A stretch of DNA of 64,000 bases, from NCBI GenBank assembly GCA_905221605.1, contig CAJNDS010000680.1, positions 251,204-315,203 of the forward strand. The letters are read 5' to 3'. This stretch comes from Symbiodinium natans. Its lineage: Eukaryota > Sar > Dinophyceae > Suessiales > Symbiodiniaceae. The notes beneath the pieces were generated by a model that did no database searches, had not been told where the DNA came from, and saw only the letters and a list, made by a program, of their open reading frames with translations. Position numbers and translations under genes: made by a program. Every line of letters begins with the position of its first letter. The stretch's first letter is position 1. This document shows positions 52,088 through 60,724 of the stretch, piece by piece.

Positions 52088-53691
52088 AAAACCTGGGACA
52101 GTATCACGACTTATATCTTCAGACAGATGTTTTATTATTGACCGATGTCTTTGAGAACTTCAGAAAGAAATGTTTAGAAGATTATCAGCTTGACCCGGCC
52201 CATTATATCACCTTGCCTAATTTTAGTTGGGACGCTATGCTATTAAGAATCGGAATACAACTAGATCTGATACACGACGAGGAGATTTATAAAATGATTG
52301 AGAGAGGCTTACGAGGTGGGATGACGCAGGTGTCTGTCAGAAAAGTAGAAGCTAACAACAAGTATATGACAGATTTATATGACAAAGAAAAACAATCATC
52401 TTATATTTTATACTTAGACGCTAACAATTTATATGGTTTGGCTATGTCAATGAAGTTGCCTTATAAAGACATAAAATTTATAAACAGTTCTGATATAACT
52501 TCTGACGAGATACTGAATTATGATAACAATGACCAAGGTTATATTCTTGATGTTGATCTGGAGTATCCTAAAGAACTGCACGACAAGCACATTGACTACC
52601 CACTGGCACCAGAGATCATGAATGTCACAGCCGATATGTTGAGCGAGAAGCAGAAAGAAACATATAAAGCCTACCACCAAGACAAGGAACCCAAAGATGA
52701 ACAAACAAATAAGCTAATCTTAAATGTAAGGGATAAATCTAATTATGTTCTTCACATCAACATCTTAAAATATTATTTACAACAGGGTATGAAACTCAAG
52801 AAAGTTAATAAGGTGATATCCTTCAAACAGAAAGAATGGTTAAAGCCTTGGATTGACTTCAACACAGAGAAGAGAAAAAAGGCTACTTCAGACTTTGAGA
52901 AGGATATGTATAAATTAATGAACAACGCGGTGTATGGCAAAACGATGGAGAATGTCAGGGAACACATTGACTTTGAACTGGTAGATACACCCGAAAGATA
53001 TCAAAAATGTGTAAATAAGCCGACCTTCAAGCACAGGCACATCATTAATGAAAACCTTGTTGGGGTAGAGAAATTAAAGGCAACTGTCAAGCTAAATAAG
53101 CCTATATATGTCGGTATGAGCATCCTAGATCTTAGTAAGTTGCATATGTATTCTTTTTATTACGATGTTCTCAAAGAGAAGTATAATGAAAAGGTCAGGT
53201 TGGCATACACCGACACAGACAGCTTCGTAGTTCATATTAAAACGGAAGATGTATATGACGATTTAAAGGAGATCGGCGATCAGATGGACTTCAGCGGATA
53301 TGACAAGAGCCATAAATGTTATGATCCTACTAACAAGAAAGTATTAGGAAAATTTAAAGATGAATGCGACGGCAAGATAATAACCCACTTCATAGGGTTA
53401 AAGCCTAAATCGTATGCTTTTAAGGTGTATAACCAAGAGAAGGAAGAGAAAAAATCAAAAGGAATAGTGAAGCACAAAGTCAAGAAAGAACTGAATTATA
53501 AACAATATGAAGAGACACTGAAGGAAAACAGATCCGATAAAGTTGAGTTTAACAGTATAAGGAGTAAGAACCATAACATTTATACAATAAATCAAGTGAA
53601 ACAAGCACTGTCAAGCTTTGACAATAAGAGATATTGTATAGATAGTGTTAATAGTTTGCCTTATGGGCACTACGCTATTTCATTGAAATAG
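52084..53691 (+). CDS. DNA polymerase B, C-terminal part (polymerase domain)
   Basis: The frame is open from 52,084 and already codes YHDLYLQTDVLLLTDVFENF (exonuclease III region), so the first listed codon at 52,138 (TTG) is not a true start. Downstream are motif A (YLDANNLYGLAMSMKLP), motif B (KLMNNAVYGKTMENV), motif C (YTDTDSFVVHI) and the KPKSYAF element, all apparently intact. Copies DNA, probably from a terminal-protein primer. A one-base shift near an A6 run (52,086-52,091) separates it from the upstream part. This could be a real inactivating mutation, recoding or an assembly error. Confidence 0.92.
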   Translation: MKNLGQYHDLYLQTDVLLLTDVFENFRKKCLEDYQLDPAHYITLPNFSWDAMLLRIGIQLDLIHDEEIYKMIERGLRGGMTQVSVRKVEANNKYMTDLYDKEKQSSYILYLDANNLYGLAMSMKLPYKDIKFINSSDITSDEILNYDNNDQGYILDVDLEYPKELHDKHIDYPLAPEIMNVTADMLSEKQKETYKAYHQDKEPKDEQTNKLILNVRDKSNYVLHINILKYYLQQGMKLKKVNKVISFKQKEWLKPWIDFNTEKRKKATSDFEKDMYKLMNNAVYGKTMENVREHIDFELVDTPERYQKCVNKPTFKHRHIINENLVGVEKLKATVKLNKPIYVGMSILDLSKLHMYSFYYDVLKEKYNEKVRLAYTDTDSFVVHIKTEDVYDDLKEIGDQMDFSGYDKSHKCYDPTNKKVLGKFKDECDGKIITHFIGLKPKSYAFKVYNQEKEEKKSKGIVKHKVKKELNYKQYEETLKENRSDKVEFNSIRSKNHNIYTINQVKQALSSFDNKRYCIDSVNSLPYGHYAISLK

Positions 53692-53907
53692 CCTAATGCG
53701 CTCCGCGTCATTACCTAAGCATTCAGAACAGGTCACAGTGTATTTAACAGAACAATTATTGTAATGTTTCTTACTAACTACATACACTCGTTTGAAACAA
53801 TCTATGTCTTTGACTTGCTTACAACGATAACACTTCCTGGTAACAACATCAACTGTTTCAGTATATGGATCAAAATCAACTAATATCTTATTTACTCTTA
53901 CTGGCAT
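53680..53907 (-). CDS. Small Cys-rich (Zn-ribbon-like) protein
   Basis: 75 codons, overlapping the polymerase end tail to tail by 12 bases. KCYRCKQVKDIDCF and CSVKYTVTCSEC give a CxxC...CxxC arrangement resembling a zinc ribbon. Unknown function; small Zn proteins of this kind are frequent in PLVs. Confidence 0.6.
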   Translation of the reverse strand: MPVRVNKILVDFDPYTETVDVVTRKCYRCKQVKDIDCFKRVYVVSKKHYNNCSVKYTVTCSECLGNDAERIRLFQ

Positions 53908-54135
53908 TCTTAATATTATATGTTAGAATATTGTTATAAATACAACTATTTATAACAAGATTTTTTCCTTAAGATTTAATGAAACTAATTACGAATTCAT
54001 ATCATTTCCACACTCTTATGGTGTGCTTATGAAACTGTTCATCACACGGGAGCAATGGGACCTGATTTTCTTCTAGATGTCTGGGCAGGGGGAACTATAC
54101 ACTGTCAAGTTACCATAGAAAATATTTTTTAAATC

Positions 54136-54495
54136 TTAATCCATCATATTTAAATTATTCTTTAAAATAGTTACATCTTTGTCTATCCTTTCAACATCCT
54201 CCTCCACTTTTTCTAACCTCTCTTCTGGGGTAGGCTTTCTGGATCCCCATCCGGTGGTAACCGTATCAACACCTTCATTATCTTGTGAGTTTGTTTTAAA
54301 GATGTCGTTTTCATCGGGGGTTATTCCTCTTCCCATTTTCCAACTGCTTCTATCTTCAATTATTGTTTTACCTTCGTTGTTTATCTTAGTTTCTTTGTGA
54401 AAAGTTTTTCTTCTGCATTTGCAGGGCAAACAATTCAAACCATCTGTGTTTAAGTGGAAGCCACCTTCGTTAGGTTCTTTATGATTTTCGCTCAT
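54136..54495 (-). CDS. Unknown protein with C-terminal coiled coil
   Basis: 119 codons. Contains CLPCKCRRKTF near the N-terminus and a heptad-rich end (ERLEKVEEDVERIDKDVTIL). Its ATG overlaps the stop of the 58-codon frame upstream (TAATG), so the two are probably co-translated. Not recognised. Confidence 0.65.
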   Translation of the reverse strand: MSENHKEPNEGGFHLNTDGLNCLPCKCRRKTFHKETKINNEGKTIIEDRSSWKMGRGITPDENDIFKTNSQDNEGVDTVTTGWGSRKPTPEERLEKVEEDVERIDKDVTILKNNLNMMD

Positions 54496-54671
54496 TAATT
54501 CTTCTTAGATTTTTTTAAATACTCAAGAACTGCCTTAAGCAATTCTAAAGAAGCGGTGCAACACCTTTTAAGCTTGGTGTCTTGTATTACAATCTTTTCA
54601 ATTTCCTCAATCTCCTCTATCGTTTCTAAATACCTGTCGCATAACACGCGAGGCTCGTTCCGAGCGTCCAT
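54495..54671 (-). CDS. Small unknown protein, 58 codons
   Basis: Reads MDARNEPRVLCDRYLETIEE then a charged helical segment ending EYLKKSKKN. The stop overlaps the next gene's start (TAATG). It is head to head with the packaging ATPase, leaving only 32 bases between the two starts. Function unknown. Confidence 0.6.
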   Translation of the reverse strand: MDARNEPRVLCDRYLETIEEIEEIEKIVIQDTKLKRCCTASLELLKAVLEYLKKSKKN

Positions 54672-54703
54672 TATATTAAAAGATATTTTTCTCTTATTAG
54701 TTA

Positions 54704-55465
54704 ATGAGTGAAGAAATACCTAAAGTAGAACCGATAGACATACCCGAATATAAATATAAAAACAGCAAGTTTGACATGATGCCGAAGCTACCCGCGCGGA
54801 TGTTGTGTGTGGCTTCTTCAACAGGCGGTAAAACAGTATTGATCCAGAACTTAATATTAAAAATCTATAGAGGATCCTTTGAGAGAATATACATCTTCTC
54901 GCCCAGTGTTCATGTGGATGACACATGGTCGGCAGTGAAGAAATACATAAAGGACGTAATGAAGGTGGATACCGAAAAAGAACAGCTTTACTACGAGGAA
55001 TACGATCCGGTGGCGCTAAAGAAGATCATAGACACCCAACATAGAGTAACTGATTTTCAGAAGAAGAATAAACAAAAGGACCTGTTTAGCATTCTGTTAG
55101 TGGTGGACGATTTCGCCGACGATCCCAAATTTGTAAGATACTCAAGCTTGTTACACGGATTATTTACGAGAGGTCGTCATAATGCCATCTCATGCATTTT
55201 ATCCACTCAGAAGTATAATGTATTGGCCCCGATCATCAGATTAAATGCCAGTGCTTTATTCATCTTCAGACTGAAGAATATGAACGAAGTCAATGCGTTT
55301 TTGGAAGAAAATTCCGCGTTGGTGGATAGAAGCACGTTATATGAAATGTATCAGAAAGCCGTGAATTTTGCTCCTTACTCGTTCTTCTACATAAACACCA
55401 ACGCTAAAGATGTTAGTAATATGTTCTTCATTAACTTTGAACAACGCTTTGAAATAGGTGATTAA
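54704..55465 (+). CDS. A32-like packaging ATPase (FtsK/HerA type)
   Basis: 253 codons. The Walker A region is ASSTGGKT (residues 37-44), a variant of the P loop typical of PLV/giant-virus ATPases. Walker B is ILLVVDDFADD (about 129-139), followed by the GLFTRGRHN and STQKYN sensor-like blocks. It powers genome translocation into the capsid. Size and motifs are normal for the family; apparently intact. Confidence 0.93.
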   Translation: MSEEIPKVEPIDIPEYKYKNSKFDMMPKLPARMLCVASSTGGKTVLIQNLILKIYRGSFERIYIFSPSVHVDDTWSAVKKYIKDVMKVDTEKEQLYYEEYDPVALKKIIDTQHRVTDFQKKNKQKDLFSILLVVDDFADDPKFVRYSSLLHGLFTRGRHNAISCILSTQKYNVLAPIIRLNASALFIFRLKNMNEVNAFLEENSALVDRSTLYEMYQKAVNFAPYSFFYINTNAKDVSNMFFINFEQRFEIGD

Positions 55466-55493
55466 TAATATTATTTCTTGATAATATTATTAA

Positions 55494-55703
55494 TTAAATC
55501 AACGAGTAACTGCACAAGTTTATAGCAGGTAGTTTATAATATATTTTGTCGCTTTTAGTTTCTTCCAACCTTTCAACTCTTTCAATGACATCTTTCAAAG
55601 TATTAAATAACAACATATCTGTTCTTGTTTTTTCATTAATGTCTAACTCTTTTATTTGTTTCATATTTTCAGTAGCAGAAGATTTGGAAGATGTAGAACC
55701 CAT
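55494..55703 (-). CDS. Small protein with myristoylation-type N-terminus
   Basis: 69 codons beginning MGSTSSKSS: Gly at 2 and Ser at 6 fit the N-myristoylation consensus. The rest is helical (ENMKQIKELDINEKTRTDML, VIERVERLEE). It sits at the 3' end of the virion-protein block, so a membrane-associated virion or assembly role is possible; this is inference. Confidence 0.6.
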   Translation of the reverse strand: MGSTSSKSSATENMKQIKELDINEKTRTDMLLFNTLKDVIERVERLEETKSDKIYYKLPAINLCSYSLI

Positions 55704-55722
55704 TATATATTAATATGCATAT

Positions 55723-56661
55723 TTATTTATCATCGCCTTTACCTTTACCTTTCAGCTTTGTTATTTCTCCTTTCATCGTTGCCATTTCCTTTTTCATTGT
55801 TTTAACCAACTCTTTTAACTCTTCATATTCTCCCATTAAATGCTGTAGTGCTCCGTGTGTGATTACTGCCGTTTTACAATAATCTAATCGCTTATGTCCT
55901 TTCTTATCTGTTGTTACAATCCCCTCCCAGTCTTTGGGAATTACACTCTCAACATCCTGCGCTACATATCCCAAATGATTAACTTTGTTCTTTTCATCAT
56001 TTAAATGAGTAAAATTAAATGTTTTCGGTTTTACATATTTAACTATTTCATAGCATTTCTTGCTATTGATTTCTTTGATGTTTTCTTTTAATGAAAAATC
56101 AGATGAATAGCCAAAAGTTCCATCAATATAAACTCCGCTGGGCGTTATTTCCAAAACTTCATTACCTGCTCCGACACTACCAAAATACAAATAATATTCC
56201 CCTCCTGCGTCGGTATTCAAAAACTGTATTTGGTCTACGGTGCTTATTGTTTCTTGTGTTATTTCTAAATTATTCATTTTTACTTTACCGTCGGTTAATT
56301 GTATTTCCGGTGTGCTACTTTCCAAGCCTATTGTTAAATTCATTTCTCCCGCCGTGTCTCCATTTCTGATATATAACTTATACTGAGTGTCTAAAACTTC
56401 TTTTAATTCGCTACTATTTTGAAACATAAAGCGCCCCCAACTAATAACATCGCTTTCACCAACGATATTACCAATACTATTAAATGTTTGATTATTTGTA
56501 ACTGCTCTATTAATCGTAATTCCGTTAGTGTCGTTTAGTTGTAGTGCTATAGTCCCTGTTGTTGGGTCAGTTGTTCTATCGGATTGTAACGAGAAATTAA
56601 TTTCTTCTGTTGATATTACATTTAATGAATCATTAGCGTCCGCTCTTTGAAATTCTTCCAT
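55723..56661 (-). CDS. Fibre protein, C-terminal part with peptidase-S74-type chaperone domain
   Basis: 312 codons. The first half is beta-rich with many short repeats. From about residue 184 comes SDFSLKENIKEI, the S74 self-cleavage motif (Ser and Lys of S-D-x-x-L-K), then HLGYVAQDVESVIP and a C-terminal coiled coil ending in KGKGKGDDK. This domain trimerises phage and viral fibres and then cuts itself off. Its ATG lies 26 bases inside the end of the upstream fibre frame, so this may be the second half of one gene split by a frameshift. Confidence 0.85.
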   Translation of the reverse strand: MEEFQRADANDSLNVISTEEINFSLQSDRTTDPTTGTIALQLNDTNGITINRAVTNNQTFNSIGNIVGESDVISWGRFMFQNSSELKEVLDTQYKLYIRNGDTAGEMNLTIGLESSTPEIQLTDGKVKMNNLEITQETISTVDQIQFLNTDAGGEYYLYFGSVGAGNEVLEITPSGVYIDGTFGYSSDFSLKENIKEINSKKCYEIVKYVKPKTFNFTHLNDEKNKVNHLGYVAQDVESVIPKDWEGIVTTDKKGHKRLDYCKTAVITHGALQHLMGEYEELKELVKTMKKEMATMKGEITKLKGKGKGDDK

Positions 56662-58123
56662 CAGTGCTTAATAACTGTTGCCCTAAAAATGTTGCATCAT
56701 TCTCAACGCGTGTTTCATTAAAATTACTTATACCGCCTACTGTTAAATGATATGAAAAGTTATACTGTCTTCCTATTCCTACTGTTGCTGTTGTTGAACT
56801 TCCAATACGTAATCTATAATCCCCTCCTGTATCGTGTAATATCATTTCTGTTCCATTTGCTGGGTTGCTCGGGTTCATACATCTAAAGTTTCTATTTCTA
56901 AATTCAAAAACTCCTTGTGTGTCTCTAATTCTAAGATTATAATTAGCATCACCACTATTTCTAAACATATCAAACCCTGATGTTGGCAATTGAATACCTC
57001 CTGTTGAACTTGTTAAATCTAAATTACCGTCTAATTTTAAATTTTGTCTAATAATCGCACTATCAACCACATCTAACGTATAACCTCCTGTTAATGTATT
57101 TGATGCTGTATCTACTAATAATGAATGTGCTTTAATATATTCATTAGCGTTAGAATTTAAATTTAAAATCCTACCTGTATCACCAACTGAATTATAACAA
57201 TCAACACTATCGTTATTAAAAGTAATATAATTATCAGTATTTCTAACTGTAAGTGATAAATTGCCATCTACTGTATTTTCTACTACTAACCCACCACTTG
57301 GCACTGCTATTTTACCACTCATTTTATAACCTGCATTATTATTTGTTAAATCAAGTTGTTTAATGGCGTCGTCTGACGTATTATTACAAAATATTTTATC
57401 ACCTTGTAAAGTTATATAACTCGTAGCATTTTTAAACTCGGCTAATACTTTGTCGCCTCCTCCTGTCTGATTGCTAAATAATAATCCTGCTACTGGTGAT
57501 ATATTTACAGTTGAATTATTTAGTGTTAAACCGCTATGGATAACTGTAGGGGCGGAACAATCAATAATAGGATTGGCGCTAAATCGGTTTGTGAAGTCTG
57601 ATTTGGGAACTCTTAGGTCTAATAGATTATCAATATCGGTATCACTATAACCCCCTCCACCAATATTAGCATCAATATAGGTTTTATCATAATAATTTGC
57701 TTGTGTTTGTGTTATTGTATAATAATTTGAAAATGTTGTATCAACCTCACTTTTATTATAGTAATTAACAGATAATTGGGCATTAGTTTGATAATTGGTA
57801 GATAAATTTGTGTCTATCTGTGTTGATGTGTAGTAATTAGTAAATGTGGTGTCTATTTCTGTTTTATTGTAAAAATTGCTACTTAACATTGTGTTCGTTT
57901 GGTAATTGTTAGTTAAGTCATCATTAATAGCATTAATATTATTGAAATTCTGTAGCTGTTTTGTATTTAAAACTGCTATGGCATCGGTGTTTGCTGTTAC
58001 TTCTGTCGTGTTGTTTATGTCGCTGAGTTCTGTTTTTGTTGCGTATAGGTCTGTCAAATCTGTTCCACTCACAACAATATTATCTGCTGTTAATGTGTTT
58101 GTATTATTCAATGTCAAAGGCAT
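56633..58123 (-). CDS. Fibre protein, N-terminal and shaft part
   Basis: 496 codons, Asn/Thr/Ser-rich beta structure. Residues about 80-160 contain several copies of a YYNKSEVD/FYNKTEID-type motif spaced about 15-17 residues apart, a pattern seen in trimeric phage fibres and receptor-binding proteins. The frame ends LLSTDGRISKSGR overlapping the S74-domain frame. Likely the host-attachment spike or fibre. Confidence 0.75.
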   Translation of the reverse strand: MPLTLNNTNTLTADNIVVSGTDLTDLYATKTELSDINNTTEVTANTDAIAVLNTKQLQNFNNINAINDDLTNNYQTNTMLSSNFYNKTEIDTTFTNYYTSTQIDTNLSTNYQTNAQLSVNYYNKSEVDTTFSNYYTITQTQANYYDKTYIDANIGGGGYSDTDIDNLLDLRVPKSDFTNRFSANPIIDCSAPTVIHSGLTLNNSTVNISPVAGLLFSNQTGGGDKVLAEFKNATSYITLQGDKIFCNNTSDDAIKQLDLTNNNAGYKMSGKIAVPSGGLVVENTVDGNLSLTVRNTDNYITFNNDSVDCYNSVGDTGRILNLNSNANEYIKAHSLLVDTASNTLTGGYTLDVVDSAIIRQNLKLDGNLDLTSSTGGIQLPTSGFDMFRNSGDANYNLRIRDTQGVFEFRNRNFRCMNPSNPANGTEMILHDTGGDYRLRIGSSTTATVGIGRQYNFSYHLTVGGISNFNETRVENDATFLGQQLLSTDGRISKSGR

Positions 58124-58174
58124 TAGTTAATATTAATAAAAAAGATAATTATTTTTATTAATATTATTTCATTC

Positions 58175-58312
58175 TTTAATCGTACACCGCGTAGCGCTGT
58201 AGGATTAAATCTTTGATTTAATCGTACACCGCGTAGCGCTGTAGGATTAAATCTTTGATTTAATCGTACACCGCGTAGCGCTGTAGGATTAAATCTTTGA
58301 TTTAATCGTACA
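58175..58312. repeat. 42-bp tandem repeat with hairpins at the 3' end of the capsid gene
   Basis: About 3.3 units starting at 58,175, 58,217, 58,259 and 58,301. Each contains TACACCGCGTAGCGCTGTA and GATTAAATCTTTGATTTAATC, the latter a 9-base stem with a 3-base loop. The last partial unit overlaps the final codons and stop of the capsid gene, so the repeat grew out of the gene end. Could act as terminator or spacer between capsid and fibre genes. Confidence 0.85.
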
Positions 58313-59750
58313 CTTTCAGACCAAGGTCTTTTATTTCTAATATTTGTTCCGACAGTAATGTTATATAAATATTATCAGGCATAGCAGTAGTTGTTATTGA
58401 AGCATTTGCAGGTTTAACTTTTACTAACATCTGTTGTCCAGCGCGTGTATTAATTCCAGTATATGAACTATCAGGCACTTTTTCAAATGAAAACCCAAAT
58501 ACAAATTGACGGTCACGATATTGTCTAAAATCAATTGACATTGAATGTTGATGAAACATTGGAAGATTTAACGCCTTTCTTAAGTGGTAATAGCATTCTT
58601 GAAGTGATGTAATCGGATACTCGGCATATAGTTTAGAACCCAATTGTATTTGCATTTGTAAATCAAAATTATTGTCATAAATTCCTTCAGTTTGTTCGTC
58701 TGATTGTTGTTGTGGGTGATAGAAACGACAAAATTCTTTGTCGCAGTATTCGTAACCGGTGCTTGGGTCTCCTTCTTTGTAAAATGTAATGAATGATGCA
58801 ACTAATTTTGACACTGAACGGATGACTTGGACGTTAATATCATTTGTGCCTTTTACTGATTGAGATTGTGTAATATAAGTTGTATAAGTAATGGGCAATC
58901 CCTTTCCTTCTAAAAGATGTTTTACATATTCATTATTTAAGTTATTATCAAGGGTGCAAACATCACAAACAACACGAGCATTATTAATTTCCCAATCAAC
59001 GCTTGTATTTCTAAATTCAGCGTCTGCTTCCGTGGCAGGATTAACATCAGTTACAAACCTATTTCCTACGGCGTCCGCTGTTGTTACATCTTCAGGGTTA
59101 ATTACACAATCAGTAGCATTAGTAACCAATTCTAATTCAATTGTTAAATTTCCCATATACTTTAATGGTAAATACTTAAACTGACTGAATAAACCACATA
59201 AGGGCTTAAATCCAACAATCATTTTATCCTTAAAGCCTTGACAAGTTAAACCATTAACTTCATATTTTAATCTTGTATCATTGTCATTAACGAGAGTTTT
59301 AATTTCATCATCGTATCTATAACCAAAACCTTCATTTGCTTCATCTTTTCGTGCTCCTTGGGACATCATTTTAGAGAACATATGATGAACTCGGTTGTAA
59401 TTATCAAAGTCTTCAACAACCTGATTACCAGCAAGAATTCTCATTCGTCTGAAGAAGCTATAAGGAGGAGATAATGGACGGAGTTTGTTATTAAATGTTC
59501 CAGGGTCAAGATTTTGTAATGTAAAAAATATTCTTACGCTTTGAGGGTCTAACCAAGCATTATCTTCTGCGTTTAATGAAAATTTCAACACACGATTACC
59601 ACTTGTAGGTTTATAGATATTTGAACCAGACGGCCAAAATGTAACACTTCTTCTATCAGTAATATAACTTGAACCTTTGTTTAATTTAAATGAGAGGTTG
59701 TCGATGAGAATATCCTCTGGTGCGAACGTTTCCATAATATATATAAACAA
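58302..59750 (-). CDS. Major capsid protein (double jelly roll)
   Basis: 482 codons, or 477 if the start is M6 (METFAPEDILIDN), which fits better. The N-terminal pattern RRSVTFWPSGSNIYKPTSGN, then WLDPQSVRIFFTLQN and FFRRMRILAGNQVVEDFD, matches PLV major capsid proteins. These form pseudo-hexameric trimers of an icosahedral shell. Full length and uninterrupted. Confidence 0.92.
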   Translation of the reverse strand: MFIYIMETFAPEDILIDNLSFKLNKGSSYITDRRSVTFWPSGSNIYKPTSGNRVLKFSLNAEDNAWLDPQSVRIFFTLQNLDPGTFNNKLRPLSPPYSFFRRMRILAGNQVVEDFDNYNRVHHMFSKMMSQGARKDEANEGFGYRYDDEIKTLVNDNDTRLKYEVNGLTCQGFKDKMIVGFKPLCGLFSQFKYLPLKYMGNLTIELELVTNATDCVINPEDVTTADAVGNRFVTDVNPATEADAEFRNTSVDWEINNARVVCDVCTLDNNLNNEYVKHLLEGKGLPITYTTYITQSQSVKGTNDINVQVIRSVSKLVASFITFYKEGDPSTGYEYCDKEFCRFYHPQQQSDEQTEGIYDNNFDLQMQIQLGSKLYAEYPITSLQECYYHLRKALNLPMFHQHSMSIDFRQYRDRQFVFGFSFEKVPDSSYTGINTRAGQQMLVKVKPANASITTTAMPDNIYITLLSEQILEIKDLGLKVYD

Positions 59751-59773
59751 AAGTAGAAATTTAATTTATACAA

Positions 59774-59971
59774 TTAATCAAATAAATTAAACTTAAACTT
59801 AATATTTTCTTGTTTCTTGGCTTTATTCTCAACTTTAATTTCATTCACGGCGTCGTTGCCTTCATTTTGCTCTATTAGTTTCCTTACCTCTTCGTAAGCG
59901 TTTTGTTTAAACTTTTTATCTTTCGGTTTCTTTTCCATCTGTTCGTATGTTGTGGCTTTGTAAGAGAACAT
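59774..59971 (-). CDS. Small basic unknown protein
   Basis: 65 codons, Lys-rich and helical (EQMEKKPKDKKFKQNAYEEV ... KKQENIKFKFNLFD). Lies between the lipase-like and capsid genes on the same strand with 19-23-base gaps, so probably co-expressed. Not recognised. Confidence 0.6.
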   Translation of the reverse strand: MFSYKATTYEQMEKKPKDKKFKQNAYEEVRKLIEQNEGNDAVNEIKVENKAKKQENIKFKFNLFD

Positions 59972-59990
59972 TATTATTACTATTGAGATG

Positions 59991-60632
59991 TTAATTAAAT
60001 TGATCTAAAAACTCATCAGTTGTTATAGGTAAATTTCCTGGTTTGTTATGAACATTAGCAATATCAGCATAACTATGGTTATCAAGTGGGTTTAATGTTC
60101 CTCTGTTTAATGTTAAACTGCCTTTATCAAACATACTAACAGCATCGCCCGTCTTTCTTATTCTTAGATTTGTTCCGGTATCTTCTGGTGACTGACCTGA
60201 CACAAAAGGAGAACCATAACTTCTACTTCTAAATATATTGTTATAATCATTATTTATTTGTTGTCCCACAGCCGAACCCAATGAGTGACTAATGACGTCG
60301 GTAATTCCTGTAAGTTTCTTACCGTCAACCTCTATAGTTCCATCTTTAATAAACTTATCTACATCTTTGTATCTTTTGGTGTGTCTAGTTTGATAAAGTG
60401 GAAATTTTAGATCATCATAAACATCTCTCCCGCTTTTAGTTCCTGCTATGTATAAGATACTGCCATTTTGATAAATTCCATCGGGGTTTTCGTATGCTAG
60501 TTTCAATCCTTGAGTATCAGTTAAGAAGGTCTCCGTCCCTGCTAATTCTTCACTTACTTCATTGTGAATGTTGCTTCTCGTTTTGGGCGCTTCGTATGGT
60601 TCAAAATCATCTCTCCGTTTGTGTTTAAACAT
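59991..60632 (-). CDS. Lipase class 3-like protein
   Basis: 213 codons. An alpha/beta-hydrolase nucleophile elbow appears as ISHSLGSAVG (about 112-121), with Ser in place of the usual first Gly of GHSLG. It is followed by GDAVSMFD (candidate Asp) and NHSYADI (candidate His), in the order and spacing of class 3 lipases; upstream is SILYIAGTKSGRDVYDDL. Likely hydrolyses lipids, perhaps during entry or exit. Lipase-like genes are known in PLVs. Sited within the virion gene block. Confidence 0.75.
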   Translation of the reverse strand: MFKHKRRDDFEPYEAPKTRSNIHNEVSEELAGTETFLTDTQGLKLAYENPDGIYQNGSILYIAGTKSGRDVYDDLKFPLYQTRHTKRYKDVDKFIKDGTIEVDGKKLTGITDVISHSLGSAVGQQINNDYNNIFRSRSYGSPFVSGQSPEDTGTNLRIRKTGDAVSMFDKGSLTLNRGTLNPLDNHSYADIANVHNKPGNLPITTDEFLDQFN

Positions 60633-60724
60633 TATTAAAATAGATTATAAAATTATTTTTGTTAAATTATCAAAGATAATTTAATAAATTCTTTTAAAAT
60701 TTAAAAATTTGTCATTTAATAATA
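60633..60724. promoter_or_regulatory. Divergent AT-rich intergenic region
   Basis: About 92 bases of nearly pure A/T between the lipase-like (minus) and minor capsid (plus) genes; must hold both promoters. Short ATTTAATAA and AAATTTAAAAATTT strings are visible but no shared motif could be fixed. Confidence 0.5.

Noticed and set aside
52138-52140. TTG at 52,138 as start of a separate polymerase gene
   Set aside because: Conserved polymerase sequence continues upstream of it in the same frame to 52,084, so it is an artefact of the frameshift.
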